Source: Epilithonimonas zeae (lineage in GTDB: Bacteria > Bacteroidota > Bacteroidia > Flavobacteriales > Weeksellaceae). Taken from it: a DNA stretch of 64,000 nucleotides. The notes beneath the pieces are model-generated. The model was not told where the DNA came from and did not search any database. It worked only from the letters and a program-made list of their open reading frames with translations. Location of the stretch: contig NZ_FSRK01000001.1 in assembly GCF_900141765.1 (NCBI RefSeq), positions 248,001 to 312,000 on the forward strand. The letters run 5' to 3'. The translations under genes were made by a program, and so were the position numbers. This document shows, piece after piece, positions 45,184 through 54,135 of the stretch (position 1 is its first letter; each line of letters starts with the position of its first letter).

Positions 45184-46461
45184 TTAGTTGTATAGGCGCT
45201 TCGCAAACCACTTGTCAGCAAAGTTGATCCCAATCCTCAAATTTATGAAATTTTGTCGAATTAAATTGTTATCCAAGGTTCCTCTTTTTCCAAGTTCAAT
45301 TCCAAGATCGATGCTGTTCATACGGTTGATTGTACTTTTCTCAAATGGAAGTGTAACACCTGCAGTGATTGCATATTTGTTGATGTTAGTTCCATTCAAC
45401 TGTAAACCTCCTTTTTCATAATAAGCACCGTAACGGTAAATAACTCTTGAGAAGTAAGAACGGAAGTTGTTGTAGTTCGGCAAATACCATCCTCCGACAG
45501 AGTATCTGTAAGAATCCTGATAGAAAATTGGTGAGCCTAGGAAGTTGATGCTTTCACCTTTTTTGTAGTCTAGCTGTGCACTCAAAAACCATTTGGTGTC
45601 TTTACCATAACCTAAACCAAGAGAAGCTTCTTGTGGAAGAAATTTCTTGTCATAATTAACTTGCTCATCTATGATTGTTTCCCCACCTTTAGTTTCACCA
45701 ATTAAGTAATAATAGGTACTGTTAGTGTAAGTGTTTTTCAAGGTTCCACTGTTACCAATCGTATAAGTTGCACCAACAGTCAGTTTATGATTGTTTTCCA
45801 GTTTTTTCTGATAAGTTGTTCCCAATGTAAAATTGAACGCACTTACTCTATAACTGTTAGAATATCCACTGATTAATTCTGCTCCGGTAAAAGCAGATTC
45901 CTCAATATCATACAACTTTCCGAAATAGAAATTAGATCTAAGACCTAAAGCAAATTCTGGGTTGATTTGATAAGAAAGTGCTGCCTGAACAGTATTCAAA
46001 GAACCTTCACCGTGGAAATTAGTCACTTGTGTTACTTGACTATCCTGTAAAGCTTGGCTTTTTACAATATCATAACTTTTAGAGCTGTATGGCTGGAAAC
46101 CCATCCCGAATTTCACTTTTCTGGAAATAGGAAAAGCTATCGATATATTGGATAGATATGTCGAATGTTTATCTGATTTTATATTATTAAAGTCAGATCT
46201 GTAATAATTATTTTCGTTTGTGCCTTCTACTTTCAAAGTGGTAAGTTCCAAGTTGGTATTCGCAGCTGGATTTCGGAAATTAAAATTATTATTAAAGTCC
46301 CAAATGTAAGCCGTGGAAATACCTCCCATTGAACTAATATCGACTGTGTTATCATATTTTACATCTCCAATTCCATAAGCTCCGTATGGCGAATTACCAA
46401 TACTTTGAGCGTTCAGGAAATATCCTGCCACCAATGATGATAAAACAAAAATTCTCTTCAT
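45184..46461 (-). CDS. FadL-like outer membrane beta-barrel protein, unknown function
   Basis: 425 residues. Signal peptide about 1-18 (ends FLNAQ), then SIGNSPYGAYGIGDV and a long series of amphipathic strands ending in an aromatic-rich terminal strand. It resembles uncharacterised Flavobacteriia outer-membrane proteins of the FadL/PorV-like group. First gene of the operon with lptC and anmK, which suggests an envelope role. A TATTTTTG -7 box lies at 46507-46514. Confidence 0.75.
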   Translation of the reverse strand: MKRIFVLSSLVAGYFLNAQSIGNSPYGAYGIGDVKYDNTVDISSMGGISTAYIWDFNNNFNFRNPAANTNLELTTLKVEGTNENNYYRSDFNNIKSDKHSTYLSNISIAFPISRKVKFGMGFQPYSSKSYDIVKSQALQDSQVTQVTNFHGEGSLNTVQAALSYQINPEFALGLRSNFYFGKLYDIEESAFTGAELISGYSNSYRVSAFNFTLGTTYQKKLENNHKLTVGATYTIGNSGTLKNTYTNSTYYYLIGETKGGETIIDEQVNYDKKFLPQEASLGLGYGKDTKWFLSAQLDYKKGESINFLGSPIFYQDSYRYSVGGWYLPNYNNFRSYFSRVIYRYGAYYEKGGLQLNGTNINKYAITAGVTLPFEKSTINRMNSIDLGIELGKRGTLDNNLIRQNFINLRIGINFADKWFAKRLYN

Positions 46462-46506
46462 CCTTTAAAATTTCAATGCGCAAATATCTTAATTAATAAT
46501 GAATTG

Positions 46507-46514
46507 CAAAAATA
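46507..46514 (-). promoter_or_regulatory. -7 box of the outer-membrane-protein/lptC/anmK operon
   Basis: TATTTTTG on the minus strand, 45 bases before the first ATG of the operon. No good -33 partner. Confidence 0.45.
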
Positions 46515-46657
46515 TATTTGGGTTAAAGTTTGTTAAGTACCTTCGATAGATTAATGTTATTTTCCGATAGTTGATAAAGATTGTTAGATTACCTCATTTT
46601 TTAACAAATTCACCGAAAAACTTCTGCCATCTGCCATCCGACTTCTAACGAAAATAT

Positions 46658-46665
46658 TATCTTTG
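46658..46665 (+). promoter_or_regulatory. -7 box abutting the holB start codon
   Basis: TATCTTTG, an exact TAnnTTTG box, ends 5 bases before the ATG at 46671, so the transcript would begin at or next to the start codon. Confidence 0.55.
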
Positions 46666-46670
46666 CGAGT

Positions 46671-47777
46671 ATGAAATGGGAACAGATTATTGGTCAGCAA
46701 TCCATCAAAAATCTTTTACAGGATAGTATTCAGGATTCTAGAGTAGGGCACGCGCAGCTTTTCGTAGGAGAAGAAGGTTTTGGTGTTTTACCTTTGGCTT
46801 TGGCGATGGCTCAGGAGATTTTTGAAAAAGAAAATCCTGCATCTGTTCATAAGGTCGAGAATCTCAATCATCTTGATTTGCATTTCAGTTTTCCGGTTTT
46901 TTCTGAGAAGAATGTTTCGCTGAGTAAACGTTTTTTCGACAATTTCAGAGAGATGGTTCTGGAAAACCCTTATTCATCGTTTGATGATTGGACGAGTTTC
47001 CTGGAATCTGAGAATAAACAATTTTTCATTTCTGCAGATGAAGCCGAAGATATCGGACAAAGATTCAATCTGAAAAGTTTTGAAGGTGGAAGCAAAATTC
47101 TTATCGTTTGGCGAGCTGACAAAATGAACGATGCGGCAGCCAACAAAATCCTGAAGTTTCTGGAAGAACCTCCTAAAAATACATTCATTATTCTTTGTGC
47201 GCCAAGTACCAATGATATTTTACCAACCATTTTATCAAGATGTCAGATTGTCAATGTTCCGAGAATTAATGATGAAGATATTTTAGACCAGCTTCAAAAC
47301 CATAATTCGGCAAAAGAAATTGCTTATCAGGCTCAGGGCGATTGGAATTTGGCTAAATCATTATCAGAAAATAACGAAGGTGCTTCGGAATTCGAGACTT
47401 TATTTATCCAATGGGTTCGGAATGCATTTCAGGCTAAAAAGAAACCCGAAGTTCTCCGTGAAATCGTAAAATGGGCGCGACAAATCTCCGAGTGGAATCG
47501 TGAAAAACAAATGAAATTCCTCAATTATTGTATTGAGATTTTTCGTCTGGCGATGCTTCAAAATTATGGAAATGATAATCTTGTTTATAAGAAATTGAGT
47601 GAAGGTAATTTCAACTGGCAATCTTTTTCCAAGTTCATTCACGGTGCTAATATTGTTTCTATTGTTGAGGAAATCACAGACGCCTCTTACCACATTTCCA
47701 GAAACGCCAATTCCAAAATTGTGTTGACCGATATGGGAATCAAATTGACCAGATATATTCATAAAGCTTCAAATTAG
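46671..47777 (+). CDS. holB: DNA polymerase III subunit delta-prime
   Basis: 368 residues. Clamp-loader AAA+ domain: start MKWEQIIGQQSIKNLLQDSI, GHAQLFVGEEGFGVLPLALA where the Walker A is degenerate (no GKT/S, as is usual in delta-prime), ILIVWRADKMNDAAANKILKFLEEPPKNTFIILC, and the arginine-finger SRC motif in TILSRCQIVNVP. It belongs to the clamp-loader complex that loads the beta clamp. Single gene; a -7 box immediately precedes the ATG. Confidence 0.93.
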   Translation: MKWEQIIGQQSIKNLLQDSIQDSRVGHAQLFVGEEGFGVLPLALAMAQEIFEKENPASVHKVENLNHLDLHFSFPVFSEKNVSLSKRFFDNFREMVLENPYSSFDDWTSFLESENKQFFISADEAEDIGQRFNLKSFEGGSKILIVWRADKMNDAAANKILKFLEEPPKNTFIILCAPSTNDILPTILSRCQIVNVPRINDEDILDQLQNHNSAKEIAYQAQGDWNLAKSLSENNEGASEFETLFIQWVRNAFQAKKKPEVLREIVKWARQISEWNREKQMKFLNYCIEIFRLAMLQNYGNDNLVYKKLSEGNFNWQSFSKFIHGANIVSIVEEITDASYHISRNANSKIVLTDMGIKLTRYIHKASN

Positions 47778-47844
47778 TTTTAGATTTTAAATCTGACTGT
47801 TACTTCTTAGTTTATTGTTGAATTTTAAAAATATTCTGAACACA

Positions 47845-48522
47845 ATGAAAAAAATATTATTTCTATCCGTTATTCTATTATTGGTGAATTCTTGCAATGG
47901 ACAAGAGAAAAAAGAAGTCGAAAATAGGGTTAAAGTTAATACCGTAAAGACTAAAAAGAAGCAGACAATTCAGGTTGATAAAATTGCACTCAACACAAGT
48001 GTAGATACAATCCTGAAAGGTTTTAATCTGGACAAAAATGACAATTATTCAACGACAGTCAATCTGAATCTGGATTATGAAGAATTCTGGTTTTCGCCGG
48101 ATAATGATTTTAAGTTTAACGATTTGAATATCGGAAAAATCACAAATTTGGTCGTCTTTTACATGAAAAAGGACAATAATGCCTTTGTTTACGAATTGGA
48201 ATTGGAAAACAACAATAACTGTGAATCGTTGATAGCCGAGTTCAATAAAAAATTCGGCAAACAAACCTTTTATAAAAAACGTGAAAACACCAAAAAAAAT
48301 CCACTCTTTTTAGATGAAAACGGCGAATATGAAACCGACCATATTACGGAAGAGGCGATGAAATGGAAGGATGACAAAAATAACGCGACTTATTTTGTCA
48401 TTTACAAAAATAATCTGGATACCAAAGAAAATAAAATATTTGTAAGTGTCATCAGCAATAGCAGTAAGAAGTTTGCAGAGTGGATAGATTACAGAAGTCT
48501 GGATATGGTTTTTCCAGAATAA
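47845..48522 (+). CDS. Putative lipoprotein, unknown function
   Basis: 225 residues from the ATG at 47845 (ten residues after an in-frame upstream ATG). Lipobox LLLVNSC with Cys17, a charged linker rich in lysine, then a mixed alpha/beta domain (about 50-220). I recognise no family. It starts 67 bases after holB on the same strand and is followed by about 220 bases without a gene. Confidence 0.65.
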   Translation: MKKILFLSVILLLVNSCNGQEKKEVENRVKVNTVKTKKKQTIQVDKIALNTSVDTILKGFNLDKNDNYSTTVNLNLDYEEFWFSPDNDFKFNDLNIGKITNLVVFYMKKDNNAFVYELELENNNNCESLIAEFNKKFGKQTFYKKRENTKKNPLFLDENGEYETDHITEEAMKWKDDKNNATYFVIYKNNLDTKENKIFVSVISNSSKKFAEWIDYRSLDMVFPE

Positions 48523-48679
48523 TTAAATTGCTATTTTTTTGATTTTCTCATCTTGTAGTTGATTAGGTTCTCAATCTACAAAACACTGTTATTAAATATT
48601 TCTCGTACTTCATTAAGTATAATTTGATTTTTCCAGTAGGCATTTATTTACAATGTCTATAATTCCTTAATAAAAAATT

Positions 48680-48699
48680 AATCAAACAAATGTTTGATT
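48680..48699. promoter_or_regulatory. TetR operator before the efflux operon
   Basis: Perfect inverted repeat AATCAAACA-aa-TGTTTGATT. Its right arm contains the -33 TTTG (48692-48695), so a bound repressor would occlude the promoter. Confidence 0.8.
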
Positions 48700-48723
48700 G
48701 AATGTGTTTTTGATTTAACTTTG
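48692..48723 (+). promoter_or_regulatory. Promoter of the tetR-tolC-emrA-emrB operon
   Basis: TTTG (48692-48695), 20 bases, then TAACTTTG (48716-48723): both boxes and spacing fit the Bacteroidota consensus. The ATG follows 18 bases after the -7 box. Confidence 0.75.
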
Positions 48724-48741
48724 CGCCGTTAAAAATCAATT

Positions 48742-49371
48742 ATGCCAACAAAAGAAGAACATATTATGATGGTTGCGGAGAAACTCTTTGCTGCCAATGG
48801 CTATAATGGGACTTCGGTGAGAGATATTGCGACCAAAGCAAAGGTCAATGTGTCTATGATTTCCTATTATTTCGGTTCAAAGGAAAACTTGATGGAGGAG
48901 CTTTTCAAATGGAGAATGGAAGAAGGACTAAACTTTGCGAAGAATATTTTAGAAAATAATGAACTGAACGAAATTCAAAAAATTGATGCTTTTATAGATA
49001 ATTTCGTAAACCGAGTTCAGAGATTGAGAGATTTCTTTTTGCTTGTTCATACGCAACAAGTTATCAGTCAGAATAAAAATATTCAGAATTTTCTTAGAGC
49101 ATCCAAAATCAATTATATAGAAATCAATCAAAAGATTATAGAACAAGGTCTGGAAAAAGGAATTTTTACTAAAAAACCATCTTATCATCTTTTACAATGT
49201 ACCATTTCGGGAACGATTTTCAATGCAATGCATGGCACTAAAATGTATAAGGAATATCTAAAAAAACATAATTCAGATTTCGACGAGAAACTATATGAAA
49301 ATCAATATTTCCAGGAAGCATCTGACCACGTGAAAACAATTGTAAGAGCGCTGGTTGGTTACCAAGGATAA
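48742..49371 (+). CDS. TetR/AcrR-family repressor of the EmrAB-TolC operon
   Basis: 209 residues. N-terminal helix-turn-helix about 8-55 (AEKLFAANGYNGTSVRDIATKAKVNVSMISYYFGSKENLMEELF, read in pieces) and an all-helical ligand domain. It is first in line with an outer-membrane factor (33 bases downstream), an EmrA-type adaptor and an EmrB-type pump. A perfect palindrome overlaps its own promoter, so it most likely represses itself and the pump genes and is released by a transported compound (inference from layout). Confidence 0.93.
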   Translation: MPTKEEHIMMVAEKLFAANGYNGTSVRDIATKAKVNVSMISYYFGSKENLMEELFKWRMEEGLNFAKNILENNELNEIQKIDAFIDNFVNRVQRLRDFFLLVHTQQVISQNKNIQNFLRASKINYIEINQKIIEQGLEKGIFTKKPSYHLLQCTISGTIFNAMHGTKMYKEYLKKHNSDFDEKLYENQYFQEASDHVKTIVRALVGYQG

Positions 49372-49404
49372 TCATTACACACAACTATAACAATAATTAC
49401 TAAA

Positions 49405-50703
49405 GTGAATAAATTTTTTGCAACAGTATTCTTAATAATGACTTTCTCTTCCATTTCCGCGCAGGAAAAAAGAGTGTTGAGTCTGGAAGAAGCTGTGAAA
49501 TTGGGAATAGCAAATAGCAAAAATCTAAAAATAGATCAAGCTAAAATAGAAGAATCTACAGCCAATCTTTTGGCAGCGAAAAACAGGCAGTTACCGGAAC
49601 TGACGGTTTCGGGAAGTTATTTGTATTTGCCTTTGGAACCGAATGTAGATCTGAAAATTCCAGGAATGTCCGGAGGCGGACCAAAAGTGAGCAATGTTCT
49701 TTATGGCTCAGCAAATCTATCGGTTCCAATCTACTTGGGAGGAAGAATCAAATACGGAATCAAATCTGCAGAATATCTTGTAGAAGCTTCTAAACTAACA
49801 TCTGAAAACGACAAGAACGCGATTGCTTACAACATTTCTCAGGCTTACAATAACCTTTTCAAGGCGAATGAAGTGGTGAAATTGCTGAAAGAGAATTTGG
49901 CATCTTCACAGAAAAGAGATCAATCCTTCATCAAATTAGAAAACAACGGCGTCATCGCAAGAAATGACCGTTTGAAAGCGCAACTTCAGACTTCTAACAT
50001 CGAATTACAGTTGATGGAAGCGGAGAACAATTACAGCATTGCCAACATCAATATGGATTTACTTCTTGGACTTCCTGACAATACAGAAATCGAAGTTGAT
50101 TCTAATTATATAGGAGAAGATGACCTTGCAAAACCGGATGATTATTATCTGAATTTGGCCAGAGAAAGCAGAAATGATTTGAAAGCTTTGGATTATCAAA
50201 GAAAAGCAGCAGCACTTGGAACCAAATCTGCAAAAGCAGAAAACCTTCCTTCATTAGCCTTCACAGGTGGTTACGTTGCAGCCGATATTCCGAAACTTTT
50301 AACGATTACAAATGCTGTGAATGTAGGAGTTGGAATTCAATATAATCTTTCTAATATCTGGAAAAAGAATTCAAGTTTGATGCAATCTAAAGCTAGAGAA
50401 CAGGAATTGGCAGCAAACAATGATTTGTTAAATGACAATGTGACTTTGGAAGTAAAACGTGATTATCAGAATGACCTCTATGCGCACAAGAAAATCGATG
50501 TTTATCAAAGAGCATTAGAGCAAGCGGAAGAAAATTATAGAATTACACTTAATAAATATAACAACGGTCTGGAAACCATTACCAACCTTCTGGATGCTGA
50601 CACGGCAAGAATCACAGCGAACGTGAATGTGGTTACCTCTAAAGCAGACGCCGCACTAGCTCACAAAAAATTATTACAAACTACAGGAATTATTAATCAA
50701 TAA
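49405..50703 (+). CDS. TolC-type outer membrane efflux protein
   Basis: 432 residues with a GTG start at 49405; no ATG is better placed and the signal peptide begins right there (NKFFATVFLIMTFSSISAQ). Two outer-membrane-factor repeats with long coiled-coil helices (LSLEEAVKLGIANSKNLKI; NLPSLAFTGGYVAADIP and YNNGLETITNLLDADTARI in the second). No lipobox, unlike the RND-associated duct at 24229. It provides the outer-membrane exit for the following EmrA/EmrB pair. Confidence 0.93.
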   Translation: MNKFFATVFLIMTFSSISAQEKRVLSLEEAVKLGIANSKNLKIDQAKIEESTANLLAAKNRQLPELTVSGSYLYLPLEPNVDLKIPGMSGGGPKVSNVLYGSANLSVPIYLGGRIKYGIKSAEYLVEASKLTSENDKNAIAYNISQAYNNLFKANEVVKLLKENLASSQKRDQSFIKLENNGVIARNDRLKAQLQTSNIELQLMEAENNYSIANINMDLLLGLPDNTEIEVDSNYIGEDDLAKPDDYYLNLARESRNDLKALDYQRKAAALGTKSAKAENLPSLAFTGGYVAADIPKLLTITNAVNVGVGIQYNLSNIWKKNSSLMQSKAREQELAANNDLLNDNVTLEVKRDYQNDLYAHKKIDVYQRALEQAEENYRITLNKYNNGLETITNLLDADTARITANVNVVTSKADAALAHKKLLQTTGIINQ

Positions 50704-50762
50704 TAATCGATTAATGATAAAAAGAACTTTAAACTTAGAACAAAAAACTTTAAACAAATAAA

Positions 50763-51878
50763 ATGGCACAAGACAATATAAAATTCGAACAAGGAGAAAT
50801 CCCTGCAAAAAAGAAAAAAAGCCCTGTATTCTACGTTATCGTTGCGGTTGCAGTTTTGGGAGCAGCTTTCTTTGGTGTTAGAGAATACCAATACAGTCAG
50901 GCTCACGAAGAAACGGACGATGCACAAATCGCAGCAGACGTAAGTCCAGTAATTTCTAAAATATCAGGCTACGTTGCAGAAGTAAAAGTTAAGGACAATC
51001 AGTTCGTGAAAAAAGGAGATACGCTTGTTGTTCTTGATAACAGAGACCAGAAAATGGCTTTGGAACAGGCAGAAGCAGCTTTAGGAACGGCTCAAAGCAA
51101 TGTAGCATCCGCTCAGGCTGGTTCGGAAGCAGCAAAAACAGGAATCGGTAATTCCAGAGCGGCAGTTCAAACGGCTAATGCACAAATAGAAGCAGCAAAA
51201 GTGAATGTCTGGAGAACAGAGCAGGATATGAAGAGATATTCGGAATTGGTAAAAGACCACACCATTACGCAGCAACAATATGAGCAGGCATCTGCAGCTT
51301 ATCAAACCGCTCAGAAACAACTTCAGGTTTTGATTGACCAAAAGAATCAGGCTAATGTTCAGACCGGAGTTGTTACATCTCAATCTAATGCAACCTATCA
51401 AAATGTCGGTATCGCCAATTCTCAATTAAAACAAAGACAAGTGGATGTAGATAATGCAAAACTGAATCTTTCTTACACGGTGATTACAGCTAAAGAAAAT
51501 GGTTATGTTTCTAAAATTCCTGTTCAGGTAGGGCAGTTTATCCAAGCCGGTTCACAATTGTTCAGTGTAGTTTTGAGCAACCAAAAATGGGTTGTAGCGA
51601 ATTATAAAGAAACTCAGGTTGAGAAAATGGTGGAAGGTCAGAAAGTAGAAATCGAAATCGATGCTTATCCTGACCAAAAATTCCAGGGAACAATCAGTTC
51701 ATTCTCTCCGGCAACGGGTTCTGCATTTGCATTGCTTCCTCCGGATAATGCGAGTGGTAACTTCGTAAAAGTCGTTCAGAGACTTCCTGTTAAAATTACT
51801 TTCGACAATCTTAACGAAGATATTATGAAAAAACTACGTGTTGGGATGAATGTTCAAACTGTTGTTTCCTTGAAATAA
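50763..51878 (+). CDS. emrA: EmrA-type membrane fusion protein (HlyD family)
   Basis: 371 residues. One N-terminal transmembrane helix (about 20-38), then EETDDAQIAADVSPVISKISGYVAEV and the lipoyl half FVKKGDTLVVLDNRDQ, a long alanine/glutamine-rich coiled coil (about 100-215), the second lipoyl half YTVITAKENGYVSKIPVQVGQFI, and a beta-barrel domain. It bridges the MFS pump and TolC. It lies 59 bases after tolC and 147 bases before emrB. Confidence 0.95.
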   Translation: MAQDNIKFEQGEIPAKKKKSPVFYVIVAVAVLGAAFFGVREYQYSQAHEETDDAQIAADVSPVISKISGYVAEVKVKDNQFVKKGDTLVVLDNRDQKMALEQAEAALGTAQSNVASAQAGSEAAKTGIGNSRAAVQTANAQIEAAKVNVWRTEQDMKRYSELVKDHTITQQQYEQASAAYQTAQKQLQVLIDQKNQANVQTGVVTSQSNATYQNVGIANSQLKQRQVDVDNAKLNLSYTVITAKENGYVSKIPVQVGQFIQAGSQLFSVVLSNQKWVVANYKETQVEKMVEGQKVEIEIDAYPDQKFQGTISSFSPATGSAFALLPPDNASGNFVKVVQRLPVKITFDNLNEDIMKKLRVGMNVQTVVSLK

Positions 51879-51890
51879 TTAACCTACCAA

Positions 51891-52005
51891 TTTTATCGCA
51901 AAGTCGCTCAGTAGATTTATTAATAATTAGAAAAGCTGCAAATCAGAATCGAAGATTTTTTTTTAGCTTTTTATACACTGATATTAACAAACTTGCGCCT
52001 TTGCG
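51891..52005 (+). repeat. Spacer repeats inside the efflux operon
   Basis: TTTTATCGCAAAGTCGC (51891-51907) recurs exactly at 63378-63394, and TTGCGCCTTTGCG (51993-52005) recurs at 63474-63486 and, reversed, at 17905-17917. They occupy the 147-base gap between emrA and emrB. Confidence 0.7.
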
Positions 52006-52025
52006 TTGAAGAAATACATTAAAAA

Positions 52026-53606
52026 ATGCAAGACGATTCATTAGTAGAATACGGATTTCGCAGAACCATTATTACCATCACGGCGATTATGTGTGCGCTT
52101 CTTGAGATTGTGGACTCCACCATCGTGAATGTGGCACTTAACGAGATGAAGGGTAACCTTGGTGCAACACTTTCTGAAGTAGGTTGGGTAATCACGGCTT
52201 ATGCCATTGGTAACGTGATTATCGTTCCAATGACGAGTTGGCTTTCCCAACAGTTCGGGCGTAGAAATTACTTTGCGGTATCCATTATCATATTCACGAT
52301 TTTTTCTTTTCTCTGTGGTAATGCGACCAATATTTGGGAACTGGTATTTTTCCGTTTGTGTCAAGGGATTGGTGGTGGAGCACTTTTGGTAACTTCACAA
52401 ACCATTATCACCGAATCTTATCCTGTTGAAAAAAGAAGTATGGCTCAGGCTATCTACGGATTGGGCGTGATTATCGGGCCAACGCTTGGTCCGCCATTAG
52501 GAGGTTATATTGTTGACAATTACAGCTGGCCTTATATCTTTTATATCAATATTCCTTTGGGAATTATTGCAACGTTATTAACATTACAATTTGTGAAAAG
52601 TCCGCGATATTCTGAGAAGCGTTCGGCTTCCGATGTCGATTGGATTGGGATTGGATTATTAGCAGCGTTTGTGGGTTCTTTACAATACATTTTGGAAAGA
52701 GGCCACGAGGACGATTGGTTTGCCAGTAAAGCCATTGTAGTATTGACGATTACTGCTGTTGTAGGATTCATATTATTTATTTGGCGAGAACTCACCTTCA
52801 AGTATCCGATTGTGGAACTTCGTGTTCTCAAGAACGGAAATCTTAGAATTGGAACCGTGATGTCATTCATTTTAGGATTCGGTTTATATGGTTCAACGTT
52901 TATCGTTCCGCTTTATACACAAAGTATTTTGGGATGGACGGCATTACAATCCGGAGCATTAATGATTCCTGCTGCATTGACGACCGCTTTTATGATGCCG
53001 ATCATAGGTCAATTGTTAACCAGAGGTGCCAAGCAGCAGATATTGGTAGCATTAGGCTTATTCATCTTCTTCGTTTACAGTTTTTGGGGATATAAAATCC
53101 TGACGCCAGACACCGGAAAAGATGCCTTCTTCTGGATGCTGATTGTAAGAGGAATGGGATTAGGTCTACTATTCATCCCGATTACATCGTTATCGCTGAG
53201 TACGCTCAAAGGCCCCGAGATTGGGCAAGGTGCTGCTTTTACAGGGATGATGCGACAGTTAGGCGGTTCATTCGGGATTGCAGCAATTACAACTTTCATT
53301 GCCAACAAGAGTGAATTGTACAGAAGCAATTTGGTGTCGCACCTGGATGTCAACGATTTTGATGTTCAACAGAGGGTTGCAGCACTCAAAGCCAGCTTCA
53401 TCGCCAAAGGTTACACACCAGACAGAGCGCTGAATGCCGCTTATCAAATGCTGGACTTCTCGGTGACCAAACAGGCAACAGTATTATCTTATATGGATGT
53501 TTTCCTTTACTTGGGATTGATGTTTTTGATATGTATTCCCTTTGTGCTCTTCGTAAGAGAACGAAAAGGCAAAGGCGAGAAAATCGACCTGAGCGCTGCT
53601 CATTAA
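52026..53606 (+). CDS. emrB: EmrB-type MFS multidrug transporter (DHA2 family)
   Basis: 526 residues with about 14 transmembrane helices. The first helix region carries the DHA2 signature LEIVDSTIVNVALNEM; loop 2-3 has SWLSQQFGRRNYF (motif A), and helix 5 has GLGVIIGPTLGPPLGGYIVD (motif C of antiporters). It exports hydrophobic compounds by proton antiport through EmrA and TolC. Last gene of the operon; the ATG follows a 147-base repeat-containing spacer, and a terminator lies at 53631-53665. Confidence 0.96.
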   Translation: MQDDSLVEYGFRRTIITITAIMCALLEIVDSTIVNVALNEMKGNLGATLSEVGWVITAYAIGNVIIVPMTSWLSQQFGRRNYFAVSIIIFTIFSFLCGNATNIWELVFFRLCQGIGGGALLVTSQTIITESYPVEKRSMAQAIYGLGVIIGPTLGPPLGGYIVDNYSWPYIFYINIPLGIIATLLTLQFVKSPRYSEKRSASDVDWIGIGLLAAFVGSLQYILERGHEDDWFASKAIVVLTITAVVGFILFIWRELTFKYPIVELRVLKNGNLRIGTVMSFILGFGLYGSTFIVPLYTQSILGWTALQSGALMIPAALTTAFMMPIIGQLLTRGAKQQILVALGLFIFFVYSFWGYKILTPDTGKDAFFWMLIVRGMGLGLLFIPITSLSLSTLKGPEIGQGAAFTGMMRQLGGSFGIAAITTFIANKSELYRSNLVSHLDVNDFDVQQRVAALKASFIAKGYTPDRALNAAYQMLDFSVTKQATVLSYMDVFLYLGLMFLICIPFVLFVRERKGKGEKIDLSAAH

Positions 53607-53630
53607 TTTATTTTTTTAGTTATTTGTTAG

Positions 53631-53665
53631 AAACTCAGAATCTTGATTGGTTCTGAGTTTTTTTT
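53631..53665 (+). terminator. Terminator of the tetR-tolC-emrA-emrB operon
   Basis: AAACTCAGAA / TTCTGAGTTT perfect stem with a 10-base loop and T run, 25 bases past the emrB stop. Confidence 0.88.
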
Positions 53666-53716
53666 GGCATTGATTTTAATGGTAGTTGAATTATCAATCC
53701 ATTCAAAATCAAAGTT

Positions 53717-54118
53717 ATGATGCCATTACTATCCCAAATATTGCACCTATTCATCATTGCGATTCCCGTTGCCTGCATCGCTTGGACAGTAACCCATGAG
53801 GAGATTTTCCGAGAACCAAGAGAATATTGCCAAAAAATCTGTGGTAGTACAGAATCTATTACGAAGCGGAAATTCTTCTATCTTTTCACCTGCGAATATT
53901 GTTTCAGCCATTACATCAGTATTATATTTCTGGTAATTACGCAATTCCAGTTGTTGTACGATGATTGGCGCGGTTATCTGTTAGCATTTTTTTCCTTGGT
54001 ATGGATTGCCAACTGGTATATGAGCCTGTTTGGATATCTAAGACAAAGCCTGAAAGTCGAAAAAATAGAGGCTAAGATGAAAGATGAGAATCTCAAAGAA
54101 ATGACTGGTGATAAATAA
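53717..54118 (+). CDS. Small membrane protein with CEYCFSHY motif, unknown function
   Basis: 133 residues from the first of two tandem ATGs. N-terminal helix about 5-24, a segment with two cysteine pairs (CQKIC at about 39-43 and CEYC at about 59-62 followed by FSHY), then two transmembrane helices (about 65-78 and 85-108) and a charged lysine-rich tail. The cysteine arrangement could bind a metal or form a redox pair; no family recognised. It is downstream of the efflux operon terminator. Homologues may have been found next to phage-tail-like or membrane genes, but I cannot confirm that. Confidence 0.6.
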   Translation: MMPLLSQILHLFIIAIPVACIAWTVTHEEIFREPREYCQKICGSTESITKRKFFYLFTCEYCFSHYISIIFLVITQFQLLYDDWRGYLLAFFSLVWIANWYMSLFGYLRQSLKVEKIEAKMKDENLKEMTGDK

Positions 54119-54135
54119 ACTTTCAGACAAAGGAT

